From contig CM049317.1 of assembly GCA_026874595.1 (NCBI GenBank), positions 69,707,618 through 69,771,617 on the forward strand: a DNA stretch of 64,000 bases. Reading direction: 5' to 3'. This document shows, piece after piece, positions 24,331-52,409 of this stretch. Numbering within the stretch: the stretch's first letter is position 1; every line of letters starts with the position of its first letter. Both the position numbers and the translations under genes were made by a program. The notes under the pieces are model-generated. The model was given only the letters and a program-made list of their open reading frames with translations. It made no database searches and had not been told where the DNA came from. This DNA is from Sipunculus nudus. Taxonomy: Eukaryota > Annelida > Sipuncula > Golfingiida > Sipunculidae.

Positions 24331-25985
24331 GAAGGCCCTCAGAACGGAACGCGAACCCACAACCTAGCAGTCACAAAACAAGCGCGCTAATGATTAGACC
24401 ACCACGCTCTAACCACATTTAAGAGTGAGTAAAATATTTATCACGACGTTTTATTATCGTAATACATGTAGTTTGAATAAAAAGGCCCTCAGAACGGAAC
24501 GCGAACCCACAACCTAGCAGTCACAAAACAAGCACGCTAATGATTAGACCACCACGCTCTAACCACATTTAAGAGTGAGTAAAATATTTATCACGACGTT
24601 TTATTATCGTAATACATGTAGTTTGAATAAAAAGGCCCTCAGAACGGAACGCGAACCCACAACCTAGCAGTCACAAAACAAGCGCGCTAATGATTAGACC
24701 ACCACGCTCTAACCACATTTAAGAGTGAGTAAAATATTTATCACGACGTTTTATTATCGTAATACATGTAGTTTGAATAAAAAGGCCCTCAGAACGGAAC
24801 GCGAACCCACAACCTAGCAGTCACAAAACAAGCACGCTAATGATTAGACCACCACGCTCTAACCACATTTAAGAGTGAGTAAAATATTTATCACGACGTT
24901 TTATTATCGTAATACATGTAGTTTGAATAAAAAGGCCCTCAGAACGGAACGCGAACCCACAACCTAGCAGTCACAAAACAAGCGCGCTAATGATTAGACC
25001 ACCACGCTCTAACCACATTTAAGAGTGAGTAAAATATTTATCACGACGTTTTATTATCGTAATACATGTAGTTTGAATAAAAAGGCCCTCAGAACGGAAC
25101 GCGAACCCACAACCTAGCAGTCACAAAACAAGCGCGCTAATGATTAGACCACCACGCTCTAACCACATTTAAGAGTGAGTAAAATATTTATCACGACGTT
25201 TTATTATCGTAATACATGTAGTTTGAATAAAAAGGCCCTCAGAACGGAACGCGAACCCACAACCTAGCAGTCACAAAACAAGCGCACTAATGATTAGACC
25301 ACCACGCTCTAACCACATTTAAGAGTGAGTAAAATATTTATCACGACGTTTTATTATCGTCATACATGCATGTAGCGTGAATAAAAAGGCCCTCAGAACG
25401 GAACGCGAACCCACAACCTAGCAGTCATAAAACAAGCGCGCTAATGATTAGACCACCACGCTCTAACCACATTTAAGAGTGAGTAAAATATTTATCACGA
25501 CGTTTTATTATCGTAATACATGTAGTTTGAATAAAAAGGCCCTCAGAACGGAACGCGAACCCACAACCTAGCAGTCACAAAACAAGCGCGCTAATGATTA
25601 GAGCACCACGCTCTAACCACATTTAAGAGTGAGTAAAATATTTATCACGACGTTTTATTATCGTAATACATGTAGTTTGAATAAAAAGGCCCTCAGAACG
25701 GAACGCGAACCCACAACCTAGCAGTCACAAAACAAGCGCGCTAATGATTAGACCACCACGCTCTAACCACATTTAAGAGTGAGTAAAATATTTATCACGA
25801 CGTTTTATTATCGTAATACATGTAGTTTGAATAAAAAGGCCCTCAGAACGGAACGCGAACCCACAACCTAGCAGTCACAAAACAAGCGCGCTAATGATTA
25901 GACCACCACGCTCTAACCACATTTAAGAGTGAGTAAAATATTTATCACGACGTTTTATTATCGTCATACATGTAGCGTGAATAAA
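24331..25985 (-). repeat. Tandem array, 11 units of about 150 bp, tRNA-derived unit
   Basis: Units start at about 24331, 24481, 24631, 24781, 24931, 25081, 25231, 25385, 25535, 25685 and 25835. All are 150 bp except the seventh (154 bp). On the - strand each unit carries an A-box-like TGGTCTAATCATTAG and a B-box-like GGTTCGCGTTCC about 44 nt apart, the spacing of a tRNA gene, plus an AATAAAA. Units 1-4 alternate G/A at one site, and units 7 and 11 share a variant end (gtcatac...gtagcgtgaa), which implies higher-order duplication. Units are nearly identical, so expansion was recent. It lies about 155 bp behind the stop codon of the intact sulfatase. Confidence 0.93.
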
Positions 25986-26140
25986 AAGGTACATTGTAAA
26001 CTACCTTTGGGTGCCATGGCAAATAACTACTTCTTCCTTAACTGTAGAGCCGGTACCAGTATCACATAACACTACATAAATCAATAGATTTTAATTTATA
26101 TATCAATCAAGGGATCAATTGTTATAGCTTTACATGCCGT

Positions 26141-41884
<15,744 letters not shown>

Positions 41885-41929
41885 GGCAATATAAATGAAT
41901 ATACATAATACATATTATACATATTATAT

Positions 41930-44040
41930 TTAAAAATATCCTTACCCTGCTTTTTTTTGTAGACAAACAGTCAACAGTCGCAAAATGTAAGAGTTGGTAT
42001 GGGTCGGCACAAAAGAGAAACAAGTATTACTTTTTCGAATGACGTTAAATGCACTTTTGAAACCATATGTACAAGTAAATTAATTGTTTACTGTTCAAGC
42101 CTCGGCTTTTTCTTTTTAAAATAGTGGAATCGATATGATTGTCCAGTTGTTTTGGGGTCGCTGTTAGCTGAAGGTACTTTGCCGTGCATGAACTACGGAC
42201 ATCAGAACAACGCCGATTCTTTCAGGCCAATTGAAGTCGGCAGATTCACGATCGTTGACTGACGACAGCCAGCCATGTTTGATCTAACTAGCTACAGCTA
42301 TATAGGAAACACGGCTTTGATCTTGAGTTAGACTGGCCCACTCGATCCAGTAGATAAAGCTAAGACTCCTTTTAATTATACCTCCATTGTGAAAAAGTAT
42401 TACACAAAGAAACCAGCTGCTTCAATCGAAACAGGTATATATACATTAAGCAAAACACTCACAAGGGATATATTGATTCTTGATAATAAAAAACGTTTTT
42501 TTCATCGATTTTATCTACATTTATCAGTTTTCGAATTGCCCCCGAATATGCGGAAATCTTTATCTGACCCCGTACGATCCCATGATCCGCCAAAAATTTT
42601 GTAGGATTACAGGTCAGATACGTACCGCACCCGCATTAAAGGATCGGTTCTTCATTATATCATTTGTTTCATCTGTCCGTAACCGCGACTATACGTGACT
42701 ATACGCTTAGGACATGTAATGCCACCTGCCGGCATATTAGACTAATTCACGGATCTGTAACCGACAAGTTCTATCGTTAGTCAAAAGAGTAAGGCCTGTA
42801 GATGCACGAGTTTAGTTTACACATATTAGTAGTAAACATGAATTCTAACGACCTGGTGGGGCTGGGCTCTAGTCACGTATACAGTAGAACGGAGCTTCGA
42901 TGAACAGTTACGCTTGTTTTCCGCTCTAACGAATGAATATCTATTTAGCGGCAGCACGACCGATGTCGTAAACTGCGCTGAGAATCTTTATAAATATTAT
43001 CGCGACTTGTATCGTCGCTTTCAAATACCGTGTTACCCATAATAACCCAGGACAAATCTTAAATATGTTTGTCCGCCATCTAGCAACACATACAATGTGG
43101 ATTCCGTTTTATCTCAGCATGCTGATAAATCTTCTTGTAAGATTGTGGAATTACTGATTGAATACACACTTATCTCAAACTGTTTATGTGACGGGCGGCT
43201 ACGTGTTACAAAAACGAGAAATGAGGAAAGTCACCGTTGAGATTTGAATTTTTAATCCAACGGTTTTCTTTTGCGCCAGTATCTCACTCATTGCAGGAAT
43301 ACTGGCTTTTTCAGCAATATCGCTGTCATATTAAGGACGGCCACTGTAGCAGTTTTCGGTATGACTAGTGTCACATTCCTAAGTAGGCCCTATCAGTCCA
43401 TTTAAATGCCAGCTAAGTCGTATTTCACGACCATGGTGAGCGGGTGACAACGCATGACGTGACCGGATGGGCTTTTATAGCTAGGTCGCTATAGCAAGAG
43501 TTTAACACTAATAAACTGGAACACAGTGATCATTTTACAAATACCATCGCTGGTTAATCTGACCCGGTAGTCAGAAATACCATTACCGCACGGTACTTAA
43601 AATATTATACGCAAGTACGGTACTCTTCCATCAGAGGACGTTTGTGCTCAACAGGAACCTCTTCCAGATAATGGTGTCTATTCCGATACCTGAACTAAAA
43701 AAAAATCCCTTGAACCTTGATCCCTTGTTGTGTGTTTTTTTTTTTTTTACTAACAGCTTGTAGATAAACAAGCTAATACGTTCGTCTGGGAAACATTACA
43801 AGAACCTTTCGTAGCAGGAGGCCAGGAGTTACCTACAGTTCATCAAAATGTAATGTAAAGTAAGCCAGAAATCACAGTTTCTACAGATAAGGCAGGTGGA
43901 TAGCTGGCTTTAAGGATTGGGGGTCGATCGGGACTACCCGTCACGACTGTAAAATCAAAATTCGTCACAGTCTAAGAAAGACCTTTTTTCATACCCTGGT
44001 GGAAACCCATAACTGTGCATTTTAACACTGATGAAATGTT
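41930..44040. other. Upstream region of - sulfatase
   Basis: No upstream signal-peptide exon was recognised. 42881-42960 begins acagtagaacggagcttcgatgaacagtt, again like a pogo-type terminus, without a visible partner. No core promoter element can be assigned. Confidence 0.4.
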
Positions 44041-44049
44041 ACCAGTCCT

Positions 44050-45140
44050 CACAGTTTGATTCTTCGTTGTAAATAATTAGCTAACAGGTCATAGGCGCCA
44101 TCGATTATTCCAATTGTACAATACATCATGATCAATTGTATCAAAACATTTTCCTATATCGAAAAAACATGCACCTGAGTACTGTTTGCTGTTTTTACCG
44201 TCTTGCCAAGCATTGACAACTTGGTGCGTGTTGGTTTTAGTAGAATGATGAGCCAGAAATTCGGATTGGTCACGGGAAATCTTGTCGTATTTTATAGATG
44301 TTGCATTATTAGTGAATAATCCTTTCAAATATCTTGGGAATATGTGGTAATATTGAAATTGGTCTGAAATTTCCGACATCGTCTCTTTGGGCTTTGTCTT
44401 TGTAAATCGGGATTATCAATGCAATTTTTCACTCATCGAGAAATATACCTTCAGGCATACACCTATACATTACATTGAACATATGATAGGTGCGCTTAAT
44501 CTTAGAAGAAACGAGTCACATCTGAGAATATCTAACTTACAATCACCGGATATTTTCATTAATTCGTTTATAAATCTGTGAAAGAGAACGTGTTTCTTTA
44601 CCCTTCAGCCTTACAAGTCTAATAGGCGCATGCTTATTACAGATTTGAAGAAACATATTATTCCAAATATCCCAGGGGTATTGGACGTTAGCAGCTTTGA
44701 GTACTTCCTCATTAACTTAATGGTGGCGTGCAGATAAATCATTTAAAAATGCTGACTGTTCAAACATTTTCCGTAGTAACATTTTTTCCTCTCCTTGTGG
44801 TCATTATTTTGGTGTACTTGTTTTAAATAGTAAAAATGGGGAAATGGTCGCTTAGGGAAGATTGATAAACTCCTGTTGATTTATGAAGTTAAGGTATATA
44901 TGTTAAAGTTAAGTCTCTAGTAGTCGCACTGGTGGAGGTAACTTGTGGGCTGCGTGATCAACTGAGTAAGAGCTAAAAAGTGTCTTATTTCTTGCATAAA
45001 TTTAGCCGACAGTCGGTCGCAGTCTTTATCTTTATAAACTGTAGTCGACTTGGGTTTATCTAAGGGAATCGGAGCATGCATTGAGTGGTCACCGGTTGTT
45101 TCAGATAATCGGAGACAATTGTTAGGCACAATAAACAACT
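44050..45140 (-). mobile_element. Degenerate Jockey/CR1-group LINE
   Basis: Downward on the - strand, 45138-44917 reads TTGDHSM...PKSTTVYKDKDCDRLSAKFM, an endonuclease-end and linker pattern. 44450-44330 reads IALIIPIYKDKAQ, then NFRPISILPHIPKIFERI. 44300-44100 reads QSEFLAHHSTKT, then GACFFDIGKCFDTIDHDVL (RT motif A). Frame changes and stops are frequent. It is 5' and 3' truncated and lies upstream of the sulfatase. Confidence 0.75.
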
Positions 45141-48100
45141 TTCACCTACCAATGCACTATACCGCTCACATGCATTCCTGTGGCATGGTAGCGGTTTGTC
45201 CTACAGTGATATATGTAAAGAGTTCTTGCGCTTCTTTATAGATGTAACAGCATATCGCAGCATACAAGTCTAAAGCCTGAAAATACGGTAGGACGCCTGC
45301 TTACACCGACATCGCAGATGGTTCGACAAATATTTGACTAATGTGTGCACTTATTTATGTTCATAACTAGGCCTGAACAGCTTGTGATCTGCAGCTAGGA
45401 TAAATAGACTACAACGGTGCCCACAAAAACCTATCGGCTTGATTTGATTTAATATTACACAAGAGTGTACCACTGTATTCTTATCAGCTTGTCTACATTT
45501 ATTCGGGAGATACATAAACCTGGTCGCAAGGTAACATATCTGTTTTTGCTGTACTACCCTTAATGTATTCAGGGCAGTTGCAAACAAAATTTCCAGTCTA
45601 TTGCTTTTCATATACAGAGTTTATTGGCGAGCAATATTTACTTGTATAACGTATGCTCAGTAAAGTATACGGGAATGTTTGTAAAGTAGACCGAAAACTG
45701 GTAAACCCCATTTTTGAGCCAACAGCGATTTAACCGCCTATGTCCACGCCAAGCTTTACGCCAAGAAAGTGAATTAAATAAAATGTGTTCTAACAACCGT
45801 ATCATCCTAACTGGCCAGGTCCCATTTGGCCGGCACTGATTCTGGCCAAAAATTTACCCAGGAAAAAAATGGAATCTATTTAAACTGGCATCAACGGAAG
45901 CCAATATTAACACATAGACTGATGGAATAATAGCCGTTTATCGTTTTTATATTTTCAAGTTCATGGTGATTTTCGCAGGATATTTTTTTAGAAGCAGCAG
46001 TTGCAAACCAGACCCTTTAACACATATCTAATGGTTAGCTGGATTTTCTTTGACCAGAAGCATGGTCAGGTAAATATTTTGGAAAAGGGAAGTCCAACCT
46101 TAATAAGAAGACTAATAAGAAACCCTAAAAAATGGTTCTCTGGTCCGGGAAGGGGGGTCCATGCCGCATTATATTAGTTTGAAATCTTTAAAAAAGCGTT
46201 GTGGAGGCTCAAAATAATAGAAGCCGGTCCAGACCAGTGGGTGAGTGACCTCCTGCCCCCCTCAACTCCACTCCATTGATGCCCCACATGGAAGGGTCTC
46301 TACAGGAATGAACCCAGATATGTAGTTCCAAAGGTGGACGTTATAAAAGTAATATAATCTATTCCAAATATTACAAGGGCTGAAATAATAAATATAATAA
46401 ACATACAAACACGGCTTTATAAAATCAGTCACTTTTTCCTCCGACCTTTTCTGAAGAAGTCATTAGAAGTTTCTATAAATATAACAAATTTTGCGTAATG
46501 TATTTTTAATGACCTTTTGTTTAAACTTTCATACCCACTGCAGTCTCTCTTAAAGGACTTTCGAATAGCTCAATTAATTAATTAATTAATTGTATTTTTT
46601 AGATATTGTGGAAGGTGGGTATATTTTATTCCCTTGTGGTAAGTATGGTTCATGCCTCACGGAAAAACACTTTAATCTTACAGCCGAATGTCCGATAAAA
46701 CCCGAAATGCCACTGCCCGGAAAAGGAAAATAGGGGTTTAATGCTTTCACGCTTCTATAATGTATGTTGGTGAAAGTGCTCCTCTTTCACATACATTTTG
46801 TGGTGTTGAATTGTATATTTTTTTCAAAACAATAAAACAGAAGCAAATGCCTTACATTATCACCGACAGAGGCTGCTTTTCTATCAAAGATGTCATATAA
46901 AATATTTTTATTTTCATAAGTTCGACCTCGGCCTTGCCGGCAAATATAATTAGATAAGAGAGAACAGTAAAATGGGTGCCAAAATCTTGCTGAAGTTATC
47001 TGTATTAAAGTTTAACTTAAGACATTTTGATCTCCTGTATCAAGTTTTATAGGAAATGTGTGAGTGTATGGTTTAAAGTGTTAATTCTGGCTAAATCTCT
47101 TAAATTAATGTTAAACTTAAATCTAACACTCACCAGCGGGTCGCGCATGGCTCCTTGATATCCTTGTGTGGAGTAAGACGCTTAACGTGGCTACAATAGA
47201 ATTTCATTGCTAAGTTGTAAAACGACATGGAGAGAATTGGAGTAAATAGGATATATAATATACAGGACAGTGAATGAAACGTTCACGGAGAGCCGTTCAA
47301 ATGCTGAGGGATTCCATATCAGTGATTGTATCAGGAATTTAAACATATTATTTTAGTCTAGTAGATCCATAGTGGAACGGTGATATGGATGATTAAATGG
47401 TCAGATGCCTGCGAAAAATGGATATTTTTTTCTACTTCAGAAGCCAATAGTTTTGCGAATCAAATATAAGATGTGTTTTGGTGTTCTCAAAAGAAGTGTA
47501 TTAAGACGAATACTGTTTTTTTCATATTTATCTTCTCTGAATTAAAATCAAGGAAAATAAGAGAGAACTTATACAATTTGAACGCAGGTAAAAGCTAATT
47601 TAACTTATTTTGAGTGATATAATCCTGGGCAGTACTTCAGTGCATTCGAAAGTGTGATGTGGTATTGATAAAAAGTCGAATCTTTGAGAAGAATTAACTA
47701 CTTATAATTAACATTGGCATAGACTTTGATCGAAAAAATGTATTGATAACTGCACTGTATTACAGTTGGTTTTTGCATTAAAACTTAGCACTTAAAAACC
47801 CAATATTTTCCACTTACCAGAAAAGCAAATGATCAAAATAAGGCAATTGCAGATTCCAAAGGTACGTCTGAACTTGGCTAAAAATATGATAATATGGATG
47901 CGTGTCAAAAGAATCTGCACTTGATAACTATTCGTTAGAAAGTAGATATTTTTAGTAATTATGCACTGTATTTTAGGGTAGATATCAAATTCTAAACGTT
48001 ACCGTCATACCTGAATACATTTTTGAAAGAGAAAACAAGTATGAACTATTCTATCAGATTTTAAAGTTTAGGGCCATCCCTTTAACTGTCACTGCAAGTC

Positions 48101-48530
48101 ATCTCATTGGGGCATTTATTTATTCATGCAACCAGCTGTATAGCCATTTGAAAAAGTGAAATACCCATTTTAGATGAATGTTTGACAAGTTTTATATGCA
48201 TAAATCATTTACCTTTCTCAATATACAACCGTTAAGAAAACCGCAATATATAAAGCCTTAAATGCTCTGTATCATATATGTAATGGAACAAAGATCTCTG
48301 TTTTCATATCCTTAATTTCCGAACCACTGCCGAGCAGTATTTTGTATATATTGGCCGTATAAATAACCAAATTAAACCAATAACATTAATTTAATTATAA
48401 CGCTTAAAAATAACACTAACCTTTGATGAAGCACAGTAAACGATAAAGTTGAGAAACCATTTTACTCTGAGACGGACACACTGCTCGACTTTTGTGGTTC
48501 ACAAATTCTTTCGCAGGTTGGACGAACTCT
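45141..48530. other. Non-coding, nothing recognised
   Basis: A short (AATT)n run lies at 46573-46590. No exon or RNA gene was found on either strand. Confidence 0.45.
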
Positions 48531-49010
48531 CTCTCTCTCTCTCTCTCTCGTATAAACACGTTTATAACTCCTCCGTGTAATGAGCGCCACGTGAGGTAAG
48601 GCGCTCGGGGTGTCAGGCGGTTGTATGTGCAGTCGTTGCAGGTGACTTTACGACTCGGGGCGTCAGGACGTTGTATGTGCAGTAATGGCAGGTGACTTTA
48701 TGACTGACTGCGTACAATCGTCTTTTATTTGTCTTATCAGTAAGGAAGGCATTCACGGCAAGATGCACGCTTGATTAGATGTATCGGTACTGTTTGTCCC
48801 AGCATCAAACGGAGTTACAGTACAATGAGGCTGAGAATAGTTTCTGACTGAAATGCAGGCGCGGATCCAAGTTGGGAGTTGGGGGGGGGGGGGGGGGGGG
48901 ATGCAGGCGCGGATCCTGGATTGTTTGCAGGGAGGGATCAACGGGTTTCATGCATAAAAATTGTCTGAAAAAGGTCGTTTATTGAGATCATTGGGGGGGG
49001 GGGGTGTATC
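48529..49010. repeat. (CT)n and poly-G tracts with short duplications
   Basis: A CT run occupies 48529-48549. Two similar segments (ggtgactttacgactcggggcgtcagg..gttgtatgtgcagt) lie at 48600-48700. A run of about 19 G at 48882-48900 is flanked by two copies of atgcaggcgcggatcc. A second G run is at 48991-49003. Confidence 0.8.
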
Positions 49011-49279
49011 AGCATATCATTATCAACTTATACCTTTGTCACTAGTGTAGAATAAATGCGAATCACCAAGGAAAAAAATCTAGGTCTGCAATCGCCGAGA
49101 AACCACTGGAAATCCCGACCAGTCTCCTTGACCCCTGACCCCGCAACTGGGCGATATTTGTAAACTGGTTATGGGAGTAAGGTCAAGTAAAAAATATATC
49201 AAGTGTGTCTATTTGCTTGTAACAAGGTGTCAAATAATAACTACGGTTACTTACAAAAAAGTTTTTTTTTTGTATACAG

Positions 49280-49459
49280 AACCTGATAGGAATTCCTAAA
49301 TTTTTTTCACCGGTGAATGCTACAAAGATCAAAGGACAAAAGAGGGAACTTAACTCACAAACTATAAAATACAATGTTCAACCGGACATTAAGTTTACAT
49401 TCATGACAGTAGAGGGCGAAAGAGAAATATTCCATTCCGTTTTAGACCCAAAGACACAG
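49280..49459 (+). CDS. Exon-like open frame, unknown protein
   Basis: Exactly 60 codons between a good acceptor (tttttttttgtatacag) and donor (GTAATT), phase 0 at both ends. It encodes NLIGIPKFFSPVNATKIKGQ followed by a mixed polar and hydrophobic segment ending FHSVLDPKTQ. The framing by splice signals is what supports it; I do not recognise the protein and see no neighbouring exon. It could be an exon of an unknown gene or chance. Confidence 0.35.
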
Positions 49460-49519
49460 GTAATTATTGAAACAGGTGTTATGAATATAACGTCATTGGT
49501 TGCAGTTACAGACTGAATA

Positions 49520-50815
49520 TGAATTAAAAATAAACATAGTCATTCTGATCTATTCCAAGTAAGCGCTTCCTAGAGCTGGGTGTCAGGTTGTTCAGTTGCC
49601 TTGGTGCAAGATTGAGAATTACACACCAGGTGACCGGGGCTACATAGTCAGCCTTGAATATGTTCTTACGAAACATCGTAGCGGTCCTTCTGATTTATCA
49701 GAAAGAAAGAATAAAAGAGTAATTAAGAATAAGATGCAGCTTAAACTATGTTCACTCTACCTATATATCCTTTATATATCAGTTTCCATACATGTGGAGT
49801 CTCCTGTTTATGTTATATATGATATAACAGCATTTTATCATGAAGAGAAGAGCAGAAGACCATCACTGACAGAGCCATGTTGCTGAGGCATGAACTCTGG
49901 TCACCCATGACCTGACCTGTGACCTGACCTCTGGTGTACCAGAGTATTTATTGCTAATAAATCTATTTAAAAAATCTTATTTCATGAATAATACTTATGA
50001 GTAAATAATAATATATGGCTACAAAAGTCCGTTATAAGTTTATGGCTATATCTTTTAAGGTTTTAACAAATTTGCAGATGGAAGTTATGGAAACAATATT
50101 TACTATGATTTATTTGGGACAATAATCAGAGGACAACTTTTCTCATATCAATAAGGTCAAGGACAGGGTCATGCGACAAAAGATAAACATGACCGCATGG
50201 CAGGCTAAAAAACCAACAGGAGTTGAAATCTTAACAATTTCTCTATATGGGCACTTCTACATAATTTATTTTTACTCCAGAACAGTTTATTAGCCATTAT
50301 TGGTAAGAAATTTGCTAAATTGCCTCCATTTTCTCTGTTTATTTTGCAAATATCCCAATATACCTCTGCTACGCTTTTCCATAAGAGGATCCCCATAACT
50401 GAAATCTCATTTCAGTTATGAACCCATAACAAGTTGTTCAGGTGCATATTGGAACACGCTCAAAGCGATGCACGATACGTATCGAGGATGTACGCTCCAT
50501 GTCCCCGCTTCGTGTTATCTAGTGATGAAGAGCGCAATTTTTGTGGGTGTTGGTCGAGGAGGTCTTGTTCTCGATCTCGAATGCCTAAGGTCTAGGTTTC
50601 TATCCTTGCCTTGATTTCAATACCATCTAAAAATGTCGGATTCTTAAAGTATGCGTCTTTTTTTAAACTTGTTCTACCCTCAACCAATGCGTTATACGTC
50701 CACACATGTTAATGTTTTATATGGTCTCTTGCTTTGGTATACCGCCAACCGCTTCTGTGTAGAAGCTTCACTTATAATTTTGTTGAACATGTACTCAAGT
50801 GTTACAGGAGAGGGT
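49520..50815. other. Non-coding, nothing recognised
   Basis: Low-similarity dispersed-repeat text such as aaggtcaaggacagggtca occurs near 50150. No gene found. Confidence 0.4.
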
Positions 50816-50821
50816 GACAGC

Positions 50822-50960
50822 TTGCAGATATACTAAGGGCCTCACGTGTTAAACGCTTGGCACTATCCGCTGACGACCCGGGTTGAGTCCCAGGCCTGGC
50901 CACGACGCCCATGAGAGTGGGTTGTAGTGATCCATCCCACCTTCCGAGCCATAGAGATTG
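50822..50960 (+). repeat. tRNA-derived SINE-like sequence
   Basis: taagggcctcacgtgttaaacgcttggcac is followed by a B-box-like cgggttgagtccc and then acgcccatgagagtgggttgtagtgatcc. The last phrase is shared with 16433-16470, so a family exists in this genome. Confidence 0.55.
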
Positions 50961-51199
50961 CCTCGTATTAGTTGTACAATATATGTAAAATTAATAAAGT
51001 TTATATAAATACACTAAGGTCTCGGTCTCTTACCCCTCAGTCCACGTCTTGGTCTGTATCTCGGATCATAGGGGTCTCATGTTCGTGCAGCTGCTTGATC
51101 CCATGGCTTGGTCCAAGTTTTTGTCAAGATTTTGCTAGCCAACTTACTACATGACCGGTGTCATTTTTCATAGAAATAGAGACACTTGAGAATTATGTG

Positions 51200-52130
51200 T
51201 TTTTATGACTTGGACAAGGAGGTTATGCTCTCAGCCCATTCTGTTTGTTTGTCTATATGCAGGATGACAAAAGGAACTTTTAAGTCAATCCCATGAAATT
51301 TTACAGTGGAAAGGGAACTGGACCACTCCATATTGCATCAGAATATGTTGAACCTTTTACCGTATGTTAATGTTCCTGTTTGTTGAGTATAGGTTCCTGA
51401 CGTGTTCAGTTTCGGTAAAAAAAGTTGTTGGGGACCCATCTTCGGACGGGGCGTGATGGGTATATTTGGAGAAGGGGGCCAAAAAAGAGGCCATTTGAAA
51501 AGGAGGATAGAAATACTTATACTTTACCGATAGCACATAGCTTGTGTATCCACAAATGTCGTAAAACTCAAACATCTTAGGTAAACAATTGAATTAAATA
51601 AAAAATTTGCAGCGGAATAGTCTTATTCCAATAAAATGCATGGATTTTATATACTTACTTTCAGTTGAGGAAGCTCCCTGGTGAGGATAAGGTAGATGTA
51701 TATGGCTAACCATCTGAGTATGATGAGTATTTAAGTTACTTTAATTGGATCCAAACACATAATGTCGGCTGTCGTCGCCAGGTGTGGTTTGAAGTGTCTA
51801 TAATTAAACACGCATTCCAACACTGAATCAAAGACAAGGCATATTCCAGCATACATTTATGGCATTTATTGATATTTCAACATCATATGATATCAAAATG
51901 ATTTTAATATCGCATGTAATGTAAAAAAAGACATAAAATATGCATATTCATTCAACTGATAACAAAATTGCTTATATGAAAATCTGCGCAAGAGTGTCAT
52001 CATTTAATTTTAAATTCAGTGTTCTATATGTCGACAAGATTAACATACTGGCGTTAACAGGTCCAGAAAATTTATGAGATTGAGAGCCATTTATTGCCGG
52101 TCTGCAATATATGCATATCATAAAACATGA
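51200..52130. other. Non-coding downstream of third sulfatase remnant
   Basis: 51205-51260 resembles the dispersed repeat of 10.9 and 21.6 kb. Nothing else is recognised. Confidence 0.4.
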
Positions 52131-52151
52131 TAAACAACAACTCTGGAATCG

Positions 52152-52406
52152 TTATTGCCATGGCTTCCAGGGGTCCCCATTGGTGGCATGAACAGAATTG
52201 GGATATTTGTCTTAACTCGGAATTGGCACGGCGTTATCCTTGTAATTCTGCAGGGCTTGACACAATCAGGACACGATGGGCGGGTGCTGATCAGCCACGT
52301 TGTGTTCTTCAAAAGGGTCTAGACGTATGTTGTAAAGTCGTGTCATATACTTAGGCTGTGGGTCAGGTTGTGTGGTATATAGATCCGATTGGTGTTACCC
52401 TCATGG
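52152..52406 (-). pseudogene. Arylsulfatase third copy, exon 8 remnant
   Basis: On the - strand, after a plausible acceptor (cattgtttttccag), the frame reads RLYNIRLDPFEEHNVADQHP, stop (TGA), LCQALQNYKDNAVPIPS, stop (TAA), DKYPNSVHATNGDPWKPWQ, then the normal-position stop TAA at 52152-52154. This is the C-terminal exon of ARSB-type sulfatases, with the D-P-x-E-x-x-N-x-A-D block, a KDNAVPI segment and a final PWQ. Two in-frame stops and a frame slip near the acceptor (about 52380) show it is dead. It is more like classical ARSB at its end than the other two copies. Confidence 0.85.
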
Positions 52407-52409
52407 CTG

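Noticed and set aside
24331-25985. CRISPR-like regular array
   Set aside because: Units are 150 bp and repeat throughout, with no unique spacers, in eukaryotic DNA. It is a tandem satellite.
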